In this document: piece after piece, positions 20,278-28,077 of the stretch
Layout: each line of letters begins with the position of its first letter
Position numbering within the stretch: position 1 is the first letter of the stretch
NCBI RefSeq assembly: GCF_014635985.1
Contig: NZ_BMDT01000013.1
Location: forward strand, 1-64,000
Length of the DNA: 64,000 nt
Direction: 5' to 3'
From: Enterococcus alcedinis
GTDB taxonomy: Bacteria > Bacillota > Bacilli > Lactobacillales > Enterococcaceae
Position numbers and translations under genes: made by a program
Notes under the pieces: generated by a model
What the model saw: the letters and a program-made list of their open reading frames with translations, nothing else
Told to the model about the DNA's origin: nothing
Database searches by the model: none

Positions 20278-20619
20278 TCATTCATCTGTCGCTTCATGAA
20301 AGGCTTCCTTAAAAGAGGTAACCGCCTCATCCAGTTCATGTTCAATGATTGCTTCTTCTTCTGCACTGCGTGGCTCATACATTTTCTTTTCTAGATATTT
20401 GCGCACACCGACATACGTGCCGACGACAAGTGTACCGATTGCGAAGGCACCTAGCGCCCCTTCGATTCGTCCGCGCTCTTTGCCTTGTTTATAAATCGAC
20501 GGTGCGATTTTCTTAACTGCTAGATCATTTGATTTTGCGAGTACTTGTTTGACGCCCGCATTATCGGTAATTTTTTTAACGATTGTTGCATAGTTTTTTT
20601 GATTCAATAATTGATTCAT
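20278..20619 (-). CDS. Hypothetical single-pass membrane protein
   Basis: I do not recognise a family. The 113-residue protein has a basic N-terminal half and one hydrophobic segment around residues 54-72 (GALGAFAIGTLVVGTYVGV). An acidic, Glu-rich C-terminal tail then begins at SAEEEAIIEHE. The glycine-rich helix followed by a charged helix recalls YtxH-like general stress proteins, but this is only an impression. It has its own promoter (TTGAAG-18 bp-TAAAAT), a GAGGTG ribosome site and a terminator, so it is a real monocistronic gene. Confidence 0.75.
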   Translation of the reverse strand: MNQLLNQKNYATIVKKITDNAGVKQVLAKSNDLAVKKIAPSIYKQGKERGRIEGALGAFAIGTLVVGTYVGVRKYLEKKMYEPRSAEEEAIIEHELDEAVTSFKEAFHEATDE

Positions 20620-20649
20620 TGATACTACACCTCGTTTTCCTTTTCATTT

Positions 20650-20679
20650 ATTTTATCACGTTTGTTGTGATTCCTTCAA
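20650..20679 (-). promoter_or_regulatory. Promoter of the 113-residue protein gene
   Basis: Minus strand: -35 TTGAAG (20674-20679), 18-bp spacer, -10 TAAAAT (20650-20655), about 30 bp before the start. Confidence 0.55.
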
Positions 20680-20701
20680 ATGATAGGCTAATGGATGGTT
20701 A

Positions 20702-21106
20702 CTAAGCTTCAACTTCCTCCACTTTAAATGCGACGGACTCAATTTGAAACAATTCATTCAATACACGATTGACCTGGGTGAACAATTCTTCTTTCGAATC
20801 ATACGTATTTTTGAGTGTCATTTTCTGACTAGAATTTTCGTAGGTCAATGAACCATAAAAATCTTTGAATGTGACCTGTTGCTGCTCTTTTTTAAAAACA
20901 GTATAATCTTCATCAAAACCCATCACTAAGTCTTGACGAAAACCTTTTTTTAATGCGACTGCCATAATTAATGACTCGACCTCTAGTCCTCCAAGGGGAA
21001 TGGCCGTTTGATCAAAACAAATCGCATAGCTCGTAGAAGGTACGACAGGACAGGCATTACAGCCACCTTGAACCAATTCTGTTGTACAAGTTATTTTCGC
21101 TTCCAT
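20702..21106 (-). CDS. Hypothetical protein with CNACP motif
   Basis: I do not recognise a family. From ATG 21106 (AAGGAG 9 nt upstream; a longer reading lacks a ribosome site) it encodes 134 residues. No signal peptide or membrane segment is present. An N-terminal GGCNACP segment with a CxxC pair precedes a mixed alpha/beta-looking sequence. It is divergent from the DUF969 gene, with a 165-bp intergenic region shared by both. The CxxC pair could bind a metal or be redox-active; nothing else supports a function. Confidence 0.7.
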   Translation of the reverse strand: MEAKITCTTELVQGGCNACPVVPSTSYAICFDQTAIPLGGLEVESLIMAVALKKGFRQDLVMGFDEDYTVFKKEQQQVTFKDFYGSLTYENSSQKMTLKNTYDSKEELFTQVNRVLNELFQIESVAFKVEEVEA

Positions 21107-21234
21107 TAAAAAAATCTCCTTTTCAAACATTTGTGATAATTTTAACATCTTTGACAACGATAAGCTAGTCCGTGTAAAATAGAATGGTTCGTCAAAAATA
21201 TAGGTTTTCAGTGTCCTTTTAGACGTTTTTCTCG

Positions 21235-21240
21235 TATAAT
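21235..21240 (+). promoter_or_regulatory. Likely -10 box of the DUF969 operon
   Basis: A perfect TATAAT lies 32 bp upstream of the DUF969 start. No convincing -35 box stands at the right distance, so activation or an unusual promoter is possible. Confidence 0.4.
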
Positions 21241-21271
21241 TTTGATAGTAAATAAAAAGGAGTGTAATGAC

Positions 21272-21967
21272 ATGGAATGGATTAAATTAATCGGTATTTT
21301 AATTATTCTTATTGGATTTATTTTGAAGTTTGACACGATTGCTGTTGTTATCATCGCAGCCCTCGCTACTGCACTTGTATCTGGTATTTCCATCACAGAA
21401 TTCTTTACTCTATTAGGAGAAGCTTTCGTCAACAACCGACTCGTCACAATCTTTTTACTCACATTACCAATGATTGGTATTTCTGAACGTTTCGGATTAC
21501 GCCAACAAGCAGTCATTTTAATTGAGAAGATGAAGGGACTAACAACTGGGCGCTTTATTAGTTTATACGTTCTGATCCGCCAAATCGCTGGTGCATTTGG
21601 TATTCGTATTTCAGCTCACCCACAATTTGTACGTCCAATCGTTAACCCAATGGCACAAGGTGCTGCAAAAGCTCGTTACGGTGATATTTCTGAAGAAGAT
21701 GAAGACAAAATCAAAGCAATGGCTGCTGCCAATGAAAACTTTGGGAACTTCTTCGCACAAAACACGTTCGTGGCGGCTTCTGGTGTGCTATTAATTAGCG
21801 GAACATTGAAATCACTCGGCTATGATGTGCCCGTCTCTGCGATTTCGCAAACCGCATTTATCGTTGCGATTATCACTTTGATTATCACAACGATTTACAA
21901 CTTACTCTTTGACTATCGTATGGATCGTAAATACGGTGTGAAAAAGAATCAAAAGGGGGACAAATAA
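21272..21967 (+). CDS. 5-oxoproline transporter subunit, DUF969 family
   Basis: Membrane protein of 231 residues with several hydrophobic segments (first about 4-40, last about 185-215) and a charged cytosolic loop containing SEEDEDKIKAMAAANENFGN. DUF969 and DUF979 proteins always occur as a pair and are named as a probable 5-oxoproline permease because they cluster with 5-oxoproline and pyroglutamyl-peptidase genes; here they precede pcp. I chose ATG 21272 (AAGGAG 9 nt upstream) over an ATG ten codons earlier. One base separates its stop from DUF979. Confidence 0.88.
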   Translation: MEWIKLIGILIILIGFILKFDTIAVVIIAALATALVSGISITEFFTLLGEAFVNNRLVTIFLLTLPMIGISERFGLRQQAVILIEKMKGLTTGRFISLYVLIRQIAGAFGIRISAHPQFVRPIVNPMAQGAAKARYGDISEEDEDKIKAMAAANENFGNFFAQNTFVAASGVLLISGTLKSLGYDVPVSAISQTAFIVAIITLIITTIYNLLFDYRMDRKYGVKKNQKGDK

Positions 21968-21968
21968 A

Positions 21969-22889
21969 ATGGATGTAATCATCAAAAATATTCTTGAATT
22001 TTTCTACATTTTAATTGGACTCTTACTCATGATGACTGCGGTTCGCACGTTCAATGACAAAACGAATCCTGTTCGTTATGGAACAAGTTTATTCTGGTTA
22101 CTACTTGGTGTGATTTTTGCCGCTGGTAACTTGATCCCTTACATGGTTTCTGGAATTTTATTAACCGTTATGGGTGCTTTGACGTTATTCAAACAAGTCA
22201 AAGTTGGAAAAACAGCCCCTGTGACAGAAGAAGAAGGCGAAGCTGGTGCCAAACGTCTTGGTAGCTTTATCTTCTTACCGGCGATTGTTTTAGCCGCTGT
22301 TGCCGTAATTATTTCTTACACACCACTTGGAGGACAAGTTGGAATCGGTATTGCTTCATTTGTTTCTTTAATTGTTGCTATGGCCTTAACCGGTGCCAAA
22401 CCAAAAACAGTCTTAGACGATACAGATCGCATGTTCCAATCCGTTGGTACTGTCGGCATTTTACCACAGTTATTAGCAGCACTTGGTGTCATCTTTACTG
22501 CAGCTGGCGTTGGTGATGTCATCTCAAATGCGATTTCTGGTTTTATTCCTGATGGCAGCCGCTTCTTAGGCGTTTTAGCTTACTGTTTGGGAATGGCGCT
22601 CTTCACAATGGTAATGGGAAATGGTTTCGCAGCCTTCACTGTTATCACAGCTGGAATCGGCGTGCCTTTCGTTATCGCACAAGGTGGCGACCCAGTAATT
22701 GCTGGAACACTTGCAATGACCGCTGGATTTTGTGGAACGTTACTGACGCCAATGGCCGCTAACTTTAACGCCCTACCGGTTGCATTACTAGAAATGAAAG
22801 ACCAAAACGGCGTAATCAAAACCCAAGCTCCAATCGCAATTTTACTACTCGCAATCCACGTAGCCCTAATGTATTTCTTAGCATTTTAA
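21969..22889 (+). CDS. 5-oxoproline transporter subunit, DUF979 family
   Basis: Polytopic membrane protein of 306 residues, about nine or ten hydrophobic segments, partner of the DUF969 protein. Its reading frame starts 2 nt after that stop and shares its transcript. The sequence GNGFAAFTVITAGIGVPFV is typical of permease-type re-entrant regions. Substrate assignment (pyroglutamate) is by genomic association with pyroglutamyl peptidase and gamma-glutamylcyclotransferase just downstream. Repeat A (inverted) begins one base after its stop codon. Confidence 0.87.
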   Translation: MDVIIKNILEFFYILIGLLLMMTAVRTFNDKTNPVRYGTSLFWLLLGVIFAAGNLIPYMVSGILLTVMGALTLFKQVKVGKTAPVTEEEGEAGAKRLGSFIFLPAIVLAAVAVIISYTPLGGQVGIGIASFVSLIVAMALTGAKPKTVLDDTDRMFQSVGTVGILPQLLAALGVIFTAAGVGDVISNAISGFIPDGSRFLGVLAYCLGMALFTMVMGNGFAAFTVITAGIGVPFVIAQGGDPVIAGTLAMTAGFCGTLLTPMAANFNALPVALLEMKDQNGVIKTQAPIAILLLAIHVALMYFLAF

Positions 22890-23009
22890 AAAGAGGTCAT
22901 TTATGGAGCGGTCAGGTGTGAGAGATAACGAAGCCTATGGAAAAATCGCCCTTTGATTTTATCCAGAGGAAGAGTTATCTCCGAACACTTGCTCCAGAAA
23001 TACCGTTTC
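22890..23009 (-). repeat. Intergenic palindromic repeat A, copy 2 (inverted)
   Basis: The reverse complement matches repeat A at 8556-8676 nearly base for base, including TCTTCCTCTGGATAAAATCA and TTTTTCCATAGGCTTCG. It fills the gap between DUF979 and pcp, starting right after the DUF979 stop codon. Confidence 0.85.
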
Positions 23010-23011
23010 AA

Positions 23012-23052
23012 CAAGAGGTCATTATTGGAGCGATTTATAACGAGTAATAAGT
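23012..23052 (-). repeat. Truncated intergenic repeat B (one half)
   Basis: The plus strand AAGAGGTCATTATTGGAGCG...ACGAGTAATAAG equals the reverse complement of the right end of repeat B (CTTATTACTCGT...GCCTCT). The other half is missing. The order B-A in the element's own orientation is the same as at 8432-8676. Confidence 0.65.
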
Positions 23053-23112
23053 ATTTTTAAATTTATGAATGATTTCTCTAAATCAGACAACAAAAGAAAG
23101 AAGGAATTTTAC

Positions 23113-23760
23113 ATGAAGATTTTAGTTACTGGCTTTGATCCTTTTGGTGGCGAACCGATTAATCCCGCATTAGAAGCGGTGAAAGGTTTACCAGATACCA
23201 TTGCAGGCGCAGAAATTATCAAATTGGAAATCCCAACCGTTTTTGGTAAATCAGCAGATGTTGTCAAAGAAGCAATCTTAAAAGAGCAACCAGATGTTGT
23301 CTTAAGTATTGGTCAAGCAGGTGGACGTTTTAGCGTAACGCCTGAGCGTATCGCAATTAACGTAGACGATGCACGTATCCCTGATAACGAAGGCAATCAA
23401 CCAATCGACGTACCTGTCCAAGAAGATGGCGCTGCCGCTTACTTCACACAGCTACCGATTAAAGCGATGGTTAAAAACATTCGTGACGCTGGTCTTCCAG
23501 CTGCATTATCAAACACAGCGGGCGTTTTCGTATGTAACCACATTATGTATCAAGTGCTTTACCTAATCGAAAAAGAATTCCCTGGAATGAAAGGTGGATT
23601 TATCCACGTACCATTCATCGCAGAACAAGTAATCGATAAAGGCAATCAACCTTTTATGAGCCTACAAGATATTACGAAAAGTTTGGAAAAATCAATTGAA
23701 GCCATCGTCTTATTTGACGGAAAAGAAGATTTAAAAACGATTGAAGGAACGACTCACTAA
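23113..23760 (+). CDS. pcp: Pyroglutamyl-peptidase I (cysteine type)
   Basis: Removes N-terminal pyroglutamate from peptides, releasing 5-oxoproline. From ATG 23113 (AAGGA 7 nt upstream) it is 215 residues, the standard size, starting [13 protein letters not shown]. The expected catalytic triad is present with a constant offset from the Bacillus enzyme: Glu78 (VTPERIAIN), Cys141 ([10 protein letters not shown]) and His165 ([11 protein letters not shown]). It lies downstream of the DUF969-DUF979 permease, and its stop codon shares one base with the next gene. Confidence 0.96.
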   Translation: MKILVTGFDPFGGEPINPALEAVKGLPDTIAGAEIIKLEIPTVFGKSADVVKEAILKEQPDVVLSIGQAGGRFSVTPERIAINVDDARIPDNEGNQPIDVPVQEDGAAAYFTQLPIKAMVKNIRDAGLPAALSNTAGVFVCNHIMYQVLYLIEKEFPGMKGGFIHVPFIAEQVIDKGNQPFMSLQDITKSLEKSIEAIVLFDGKEDLKTIEGTTH

Positions 23761-24215
23761 TGCAAATTGATCAACCCCTTCCATTATTTGCTTATGGAAG
23801 CCTAATGAATAACTTATTTAACTACAATATTTACTTAAAAAACCGAACCGTTGGCGTACCTGTCAAAGCGCGCGTGCATGGTTCACTCTTTCACCTCTCG
23901 AAAAAAGGTTATCCGGCCTTGCTTCCTGGTGAAGGATGGGTCTATGGGGAAGTCTTTATCCTACATGAATTTGATACGACTCTACCCAGCCTTGACGTCC
24001 TTGAAGGTTACAATCAAGGGACTGAACCAAATGAATACAACCGTGAAATTTTGACGGTCGAACTTTGGAGCGAAGAAACACAAGCCTATGATCGTGAAAT
24101 TCAAGCCTATGTCTACCGTTATGCGGTCGAAAATGATCCGAATTTCTTAGAAGAAAGCTTCCCAGTACCTACCGGTGATTGGCGCGCCTTTCACGAAAAT
24201 GGGGTAAAAGAATAA
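23760..24215 (+). CDS. Gamma-glutamylcyclotransferase-fold protein
   Basis: The 151-residue protein has the family's FAYGSLM motif at residues 9-15 and a likely catalytic Glu in the VLEGYN region. Family members cleave gamma-glutamyl amines or peptides, releasing 5-oxoproline. The ATG overlaps the pcp stop (TAATG), so the two are translationally coupled. This supports a shared role around 5-oxoproline, although some relatives of this fold have other substrates. A strong terminator follows. Confidence 0.87.
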   Translation: MQIDQPLPLFAYGSLMNNLFNYNIYLKNRTVGVPVKARVHGSLFHLSKKGYPALLPGEGWVYGEVFILHEFDTTLPSLDVLEGYNQGTEPNEYNREILTVELWSEETQAYDREIQAYVYRYAVENDPNFLEESFPVPTGDWRAFHENGVKE

Positions 24216-24216
24216 C

Positions 24217-24262
24217 AAAAAGAGTCTAGCCAAATGGTATTCCCATTTTTCTAGACTCTTTT
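24217..24262. terminator. Terminator after the pcp module
   Basis: Perfect 12-bp stem AAAAGAGTCTAG/CTAGACTCTTTT, immediately after the cyclotransferase stop. Confidence 0.8.
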
Positions 24263-24331
24263 CTATTTCTGTTTTATTTTTTTGATGGTAAAATAGAAAC
24301 AAACAGTACATTTATTAGGAGGTATTTTTGT

Positions 24332-25972
24332 TTGAAACAATTAAAAAAATATATGATTGCCAGCTTTCTCTTCATGCTAAGCTTCGGTCTGTTTTCGCCA
24401 AATGTTCATGCGGAAGATGATTTACGCACACTCTTAAATGGCCAACAATTAGTCGCTGAAGAAAATTTACCCACCACAAGCCTCGTTATTGAAGCGACAA
24501 ACGGACAAATTCTTTGGGAGGACAACACCAATCAGACGATTGATCCCGGTTATTTAACCCATCTCATGACACTATATTTAACCTATGACGCCTTGCATAA
24601 AGAGGAAATCACTTGGCAATCAACGATTACAGCCAATGAAACACACCAAGCGTTAAGTCAACTTCAGTATTTGCCCAACAACACGATTTTTGCTGGGGCA
24701 ACCTATACACTAGAAGATTTAATTAAACTCGTTAGCTTTCCAACATCTACTGCCGCAAGTTATTTACTAGCGGAGCTAATCACGCCAAACTTGGACGATT
24801 TTGTCACTAAGATGAATGAAACTGCGCAACAATTGGGTTTAAAGCAAACGACCTTTTATAGTCCGAGCGGTTTAACCCCAACGAGCTTACAAGAAAACCC
24901 AGCACTAATTGACCTGACACCACAACAAGCAAACCAATCGACAGCTAAGGATCTTGCTTTGTTAACTTTTCATTTCGTAAATAAATTCCCAGAAGTTTTC
25001 GATATCACAAAACAAACTGAGGTCGTTGTACAAGGTTCTTTAATAACCCAAGAAAGCTTTACCAATCGCAATCCTTTTTTATTTGGACAACCCAATGCAA
25101 TCAAAGGCGCCAATGGCTTGTTAATGGATTATAGTAACTTGCAACACACAAGCGGTCTTTTTACGGTAACACAAGGCGATATGACCGTGATTAGTCTACT
25201 TATGGGGGCAAATGATACCTTTACCATGGAAAACCAATTAAGCCCAATGACGATCGCTGGTGAAGCTCTTTTAAATCATGTATTCGAACAATATGAATAC
25301 CGTGTACTTGCTGAAAAAGGTGAACAGACACTCAATCGAACAACTTTTTATCTGGAAAACGACTTCGGTACCGTCTTACCTAAGACCGCCGATGCGACGC
25401 TTGAACTCAAGGAGGGACGCCTTTATTTAACAAATAACTTGCCTCTAATTTCCGACAGTTTGCCTGAAATTGCTGTTCCTTACAGTAAAAACAGCTCCAA
25501 GATTGAGGAAAAAGTCAAAAACAACTCTTTTCTAAATAGTATTATTCAATTTTTTGAAATTACCCAATTAACAATTCTAGCACTGGGTACAATGATGATT
25601 GGCTTTCTTTTCTTCTTAATGAGCTTTTTCATTCCAAAATCATCCCCACAAAAGAACAATCAAATTGCTAACGAATTAGACGAAAACGATTTGGATTTAG
25701 AAACATTCGAAGCCGTTCCACTCGTTTCCGAACATCAAGCACCTACTGATGAGGAGATGTTGGAGGAGGCAATTGAGCCAAGCGACGAAAGTGAACCAGT
25801 GATTGAAATGAGCGAAACATTAGAAGAAGAAGCGCAACCAACTCGTGCCGAACGTCATCAAACCAATGAAATAACTACTTCTCGCTGGCCATTTCACCAA
25901 ATTACTTTCTATGGTGGCCTAGTATTAGTTGCCATTGGAGTGATTAGTTTAATCGTTCAATCATTTATTTAA
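24332..25972 (+). CDS. DD-carboxypeptidase-like membrane protein lacking all three catalytic motifs
   Basis: The overall order matches low-molecular-weight penicillin-binding proteins (DacA type): signal peptide (1-28, ending VHAED), a serine-peptidase-like domain (about 40-310), then a DacA-like second domain. At the SxxK position it reads PGYLTHLMT (Tyr74, His77 instead of Ser and Lys), the SxN region reads PTSTAAS, and the KTG position reads KGANGLL (residues 258-264). The C terminus is also unusual: a membrane helix (about 407-430), an acidic 80-residue stretch and a second helix at the very end. TTG start with AGGAGG upstream. It is intact, so a non-enzymatic cell-wall role is likely, not a pseudogene. 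Confidence 0.8.
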   Translation: MKQLKKYMIASFLFMLSFGLFSPNVHAEDDLRTLLNGQQLVAEENLPTTSLVIEATNGQILWEDNTNQTIDPGYLTHLMTLYLTYDALHKEEITWQSTITANETHQALSQLQYLPNNTIFAGATYTLEDLIKLVSFPTSTAASYLLAELITPNLDDFVTKMNETAQQLGLKQTTFYSPSGLTPTSLQENPALIDLTPQQANQSTAKDLALLTFHFVNKFPEVFDITKQTEVVVQGSLITQESFTNRNPFLFGQPNAIKGANGLLMDYSNLQHTSGLFTVTQGDMTVISLLMGANDTFTMENQLSPMTIAGEALLNHVFEQYEYRVLAEKGEQTLNRTTFYLENDFGTVLPKTADATLELKEGRLYLTNNLPLISDSLPEIAVPYSKNSSKIEEKVKNNSFLNSIIQFFEITQLTILALGTMMIGFLFFLMSFFIPKSSPQKNNQIANELDENDLDLETFEAVPLVSEHQAPTDEEMLEEAIEPSDESEPVIEMSETLEEEAQPTRAERHQTNEITTSRWPFHQITFYGGLVLVAIGVISLIVQSFI

Positions 25973-25977
25973 AGCAA

Positions 25978-26024
25978 ATAGAGCTAGAAATCGAGTCAAA
26001 CGAAGACTCGATTTCTGGCTCTAT
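25978..26024. terminator. Bidirectional terminator between convergent genes
   Basis: A 20-bp stem (one wobble) with a 7-nt loop is flanked by T-rich tracts on the plus side (TTTTTATTTTTT) and A-rich tracts on the other. It serves the carboxypeptidase-like gene and the LPXTG gene ending at 26027. Confidence 0.85.
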
Positions 26025-26026
26025 TT

Positions 26027-27634
26027 TTATTTTTTACGGTAGAGATTCATATAAATAAAACCTGTTGCAAAAATCGTTCCGAGCCCCACCAGCGAAAGAA
26101 GACTTTCAATCAAGCTGTCTCCCTCTCCTGTTTGCGGCAACGTTCGATAACGGTTGGCTTTATTCGGTTGTTTAGGTGTCGTTGGTTGTTTATTTTGATT
26201 GTTCCCAACAACTGATTGTTTATCCGGTGTTCCTCCGGTCTGTGGTAATTTTCCGGGCCTGTTTGGTTCTTCTGGCGTTTCTAAAGGAAGTCTCGAATCT
26301 GACGTAGAGCTAGAGGTGCCTGACTTATCTGACGACTCCGGGGTACTTGAATCCTTATCGTTTGGTTCAGTAGTACTTGAGTCCGGACTACTCGGCTCGG
26401 TTACGCTTGGCTCAGTGGTACTTGAGCCTGTGTTACTCGGTTCGGTAGTACTTGGGTCTGGGATACTTGTATCGGTACTGCTCGGTTTGGTGGTACTTGG
26501 GTCAGGGATACTTGAATCGATACTGCTCGGTTCAGTGGTGCTTGGGTCAGGGATACTTGAAGCGGTACTGCTCGGTTCGGTGGTACTAGTATCCGGCACT
26601 GTTGGTAGTTCTGGTGTTCCAGGTAACTTCCCAATGTAACGCCCAACGTAATGCAATTCTGAACTTGAACCTTCACCACTCAAATGATTCGCAATCAACG
26701 TACCATTAATCGTGCTGTATCCGTCAACAAAACAAATATTAGCTGTTGGTGCCAATACCGATCCAATTAAATTGGTTTGATTAAAACGCAAGTCTGTTAT
26801 AGACGGATCAAATACCCAAAGTAGACGATTAGCAATTTGATTGATATTTTGTTGATTAATTTGTACCCCATTAATAAAAATCGTATTTAAATTTAATTGA
26901 TTCGTGTTCACTTTCATAATAATCGTACCATCAACAGCGATGTTATCAATATGCAAAGAAGAACGCTCATGCTGATTCAGTTCAAGTATGTTCATCTTTT
27001 TATCCGCAGTAAAAGTAATTTGCCCCCACTCGTTGGTAGCCGAATCGCCCGTTGTTGGTAGCTCCCACAATTGATTTTGTAAATTTACGAGATCGGATTT
27101 AGCATCGCTCAAGAACGTGTTGATTGCTTCTTGACGAATATATGAATTTCCTGAACTACGCTCCGTTTGATCCCCATACTGTTGCTCCGAAATGACTACA
27201 TCCCCGTTATGGATTTTTGTTTTAGTACCTGTAATCCCATTTTGAGCAATCATTCCTACATTAAATCTAGGAATCGCGTAATCATCAAATTGATTGGTCC
27301 CCCCAATCAAATTTTCTTCAAAAGTGACAATTTTGATATTCTCAAAACGCCCCGCTGCTACGGGTCCTCCTGTCTCATTGAAATTAATAAATGAATCAAA
27401 TAAAATTGCATTGAAATCATCTGCTCCACCCAAAGGATTCGCCTCTGAAACGGGTATCCACAGCAAATGATTGGTATTGATTCTTTGAGCACCTTGTGTT
27501 CGGATAACAGGTTCTTCCTCACTAGCATCATCTGCCAATACGACTTGTAACATTTGAATATTTGATACACTTAACAAACCAAAAACAACAGCAACCTTAA
27601 CAAACCATTTTATCTTTTTAAACAAATTTTTCAT
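26027..27634 (-). CDS. LPXTG-anchored surface protein with choice-of-anchor-A-like domain
   Basis: 535 residues. A signal peptide (about 1-35, cleavage near VVLADDAS) is followed by a globular region (about 45-330) resembling the choice-of-anchor A/collagen-adhesin-like domain of Gram-positive surface proteins. Next comes a Ser/Thr/Pro/Glu stalk with 15-residue repeats of the PDPSTTEPSS type. The sorting signal is LPQTGE at 499, a membrane helix and a YRKK tail. A second LPQTGG occurs at 463. It would be linked to the wall by sortase A. Its ligand is unknown. ATG follows an AGGAAATG-like weak ribosome site. It sits at the end of the adhesin island, separate from the giants by its own AT-rich upstream region. 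Confidence 0.85.
   Translation of the reverse strand: MKNLFKKIKWFVKVAVVFGLLSVSNIQMLQVVLADDASEEEPVIRTQGAQRINTNHLLWIPVSEANPLGGADDFNAILFDSFINFNETGGPVAAGRFENIKIVTFEENLIGGTNQFDDYAIPRFNVGMIAQNGITGTKTKIHNGDVVISEQQYGDQTERSSGNSYIRQEAINTFLSDAKSDLVNLQNQLWELPTTGDSATNEWGQITFTADKKMNILELNQHERSSLHIDNIAVDGTIIMKVNTNQLNLNTIFINGVQINQQNINQIANRLLWVFDPSITDLRFNQTNLIGSVLAPTANICFVDGYSTINGTLIANHLSGEGSSSELHYVGRYIGKLPGTPELPTVPDTSTTEPSSTASSIPDPSTTEPSSIDSSIPDPSTTKPSSTDTSIPDPSTTEPSNTGSSTTEPSVTEPSSPDSSTTEPNDKDSSTPESSDKSGTSSSTSDSRLPLETPEEPNRPGKLPQTGGTPDKQSVVGNNQNKQPTTPKQPNKANRYRTLPQTGEGDSLIESLLSLVGLGTIFATGFIYMNLYRKK
26448..26582 (-). repeat. 45-bp tandem repeat in the stalk
   Basis: Three consecutive 45-bp units (15 codons, PDPSTTEPSS plus a variable SI end), with degenerate units on either side. 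In-frame repeats like this change stalk length by slippage or recombination. Confidence 0.75.
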
Positions 27635-28025
27635 TTCCTTTCCCGAGCTTAAATGTACAAAATCCTTCTCCCCTTATTTTTACTATCTAAAAAGGACCTT
27701 ACCTCTTTATTTAAAGCAATTTTCATGCCAATAATAAAACTCGTTATCTTTCTTTGTGCTATTTTCACAATCTATCGAATATTAGATGTGTATACAATTT
27801 ATTTTATTGTATACATAACAGATACATTGTAAGAAAAGCGATTGTTCCGTCTTTAATGATTGTTAAAAAAACATGTGCTTTTTATTTAAAACAATGCATT
27901 CAAAAAACATTGTGAATAAACTGCTTTTCCCGTCAATAAATTTATTCCAAGAATGATATATTACACACTAATATTTTCATTCACACTCTAAAACTCTTTT
28001 TTTATTCTCTCATTTTCTTCTCAAT
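27635..28025. other. AT-rich intergenic region without a gene
   Basis: About 390 bp upstream of the choice-of-anchor gene. It contains a 10-bp-arm inverted repeat (27789-27815) and TTGTGCTATTTTCACAA (27755-27771), which looks like a regulator half-site pair. No convincing ORF or standard promoter was seen, and the -35 and -10 candidates are weak. Confidence 0.6.
27789..27815. promoter_or_regulatory. Operator-like perfect inverted repeat
   Basis: TGTATACAAT and ATTGTATACA separated by 7 bp, about 155 bp upstream of the choice-of-anchor gene. It lacks a T-tract, so it is more likely a protein-binding site than a terminator. Confidence 0.45.
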
Positions 28026-28058
28026 AAAAAATAGACCGCTGAAAATTTCTCAGCGATC
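28026..28058 (-). terminator. Terminator of the 3441-residue protein gene
   Basis: Minus strand stem GATCGCTGA/TCAGCGGTC (one wobble), 7-nt loop, followed by TATTTTTTATT, 20 bp past the stop. Confidence 0.8.
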
Positions 28059-28077
28059 TCTCTCTTTAACTATTTGT

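Noticed and set aside
26199..26639. 146-residue open frame on the plus strand opposite the LPXTG stalk
   Set aside because: It is the antisense of 45-bp tandem repeats (VLLGSVVLGSGIL pattern). No ribosome site, and the minus-strand protein is clearly real.
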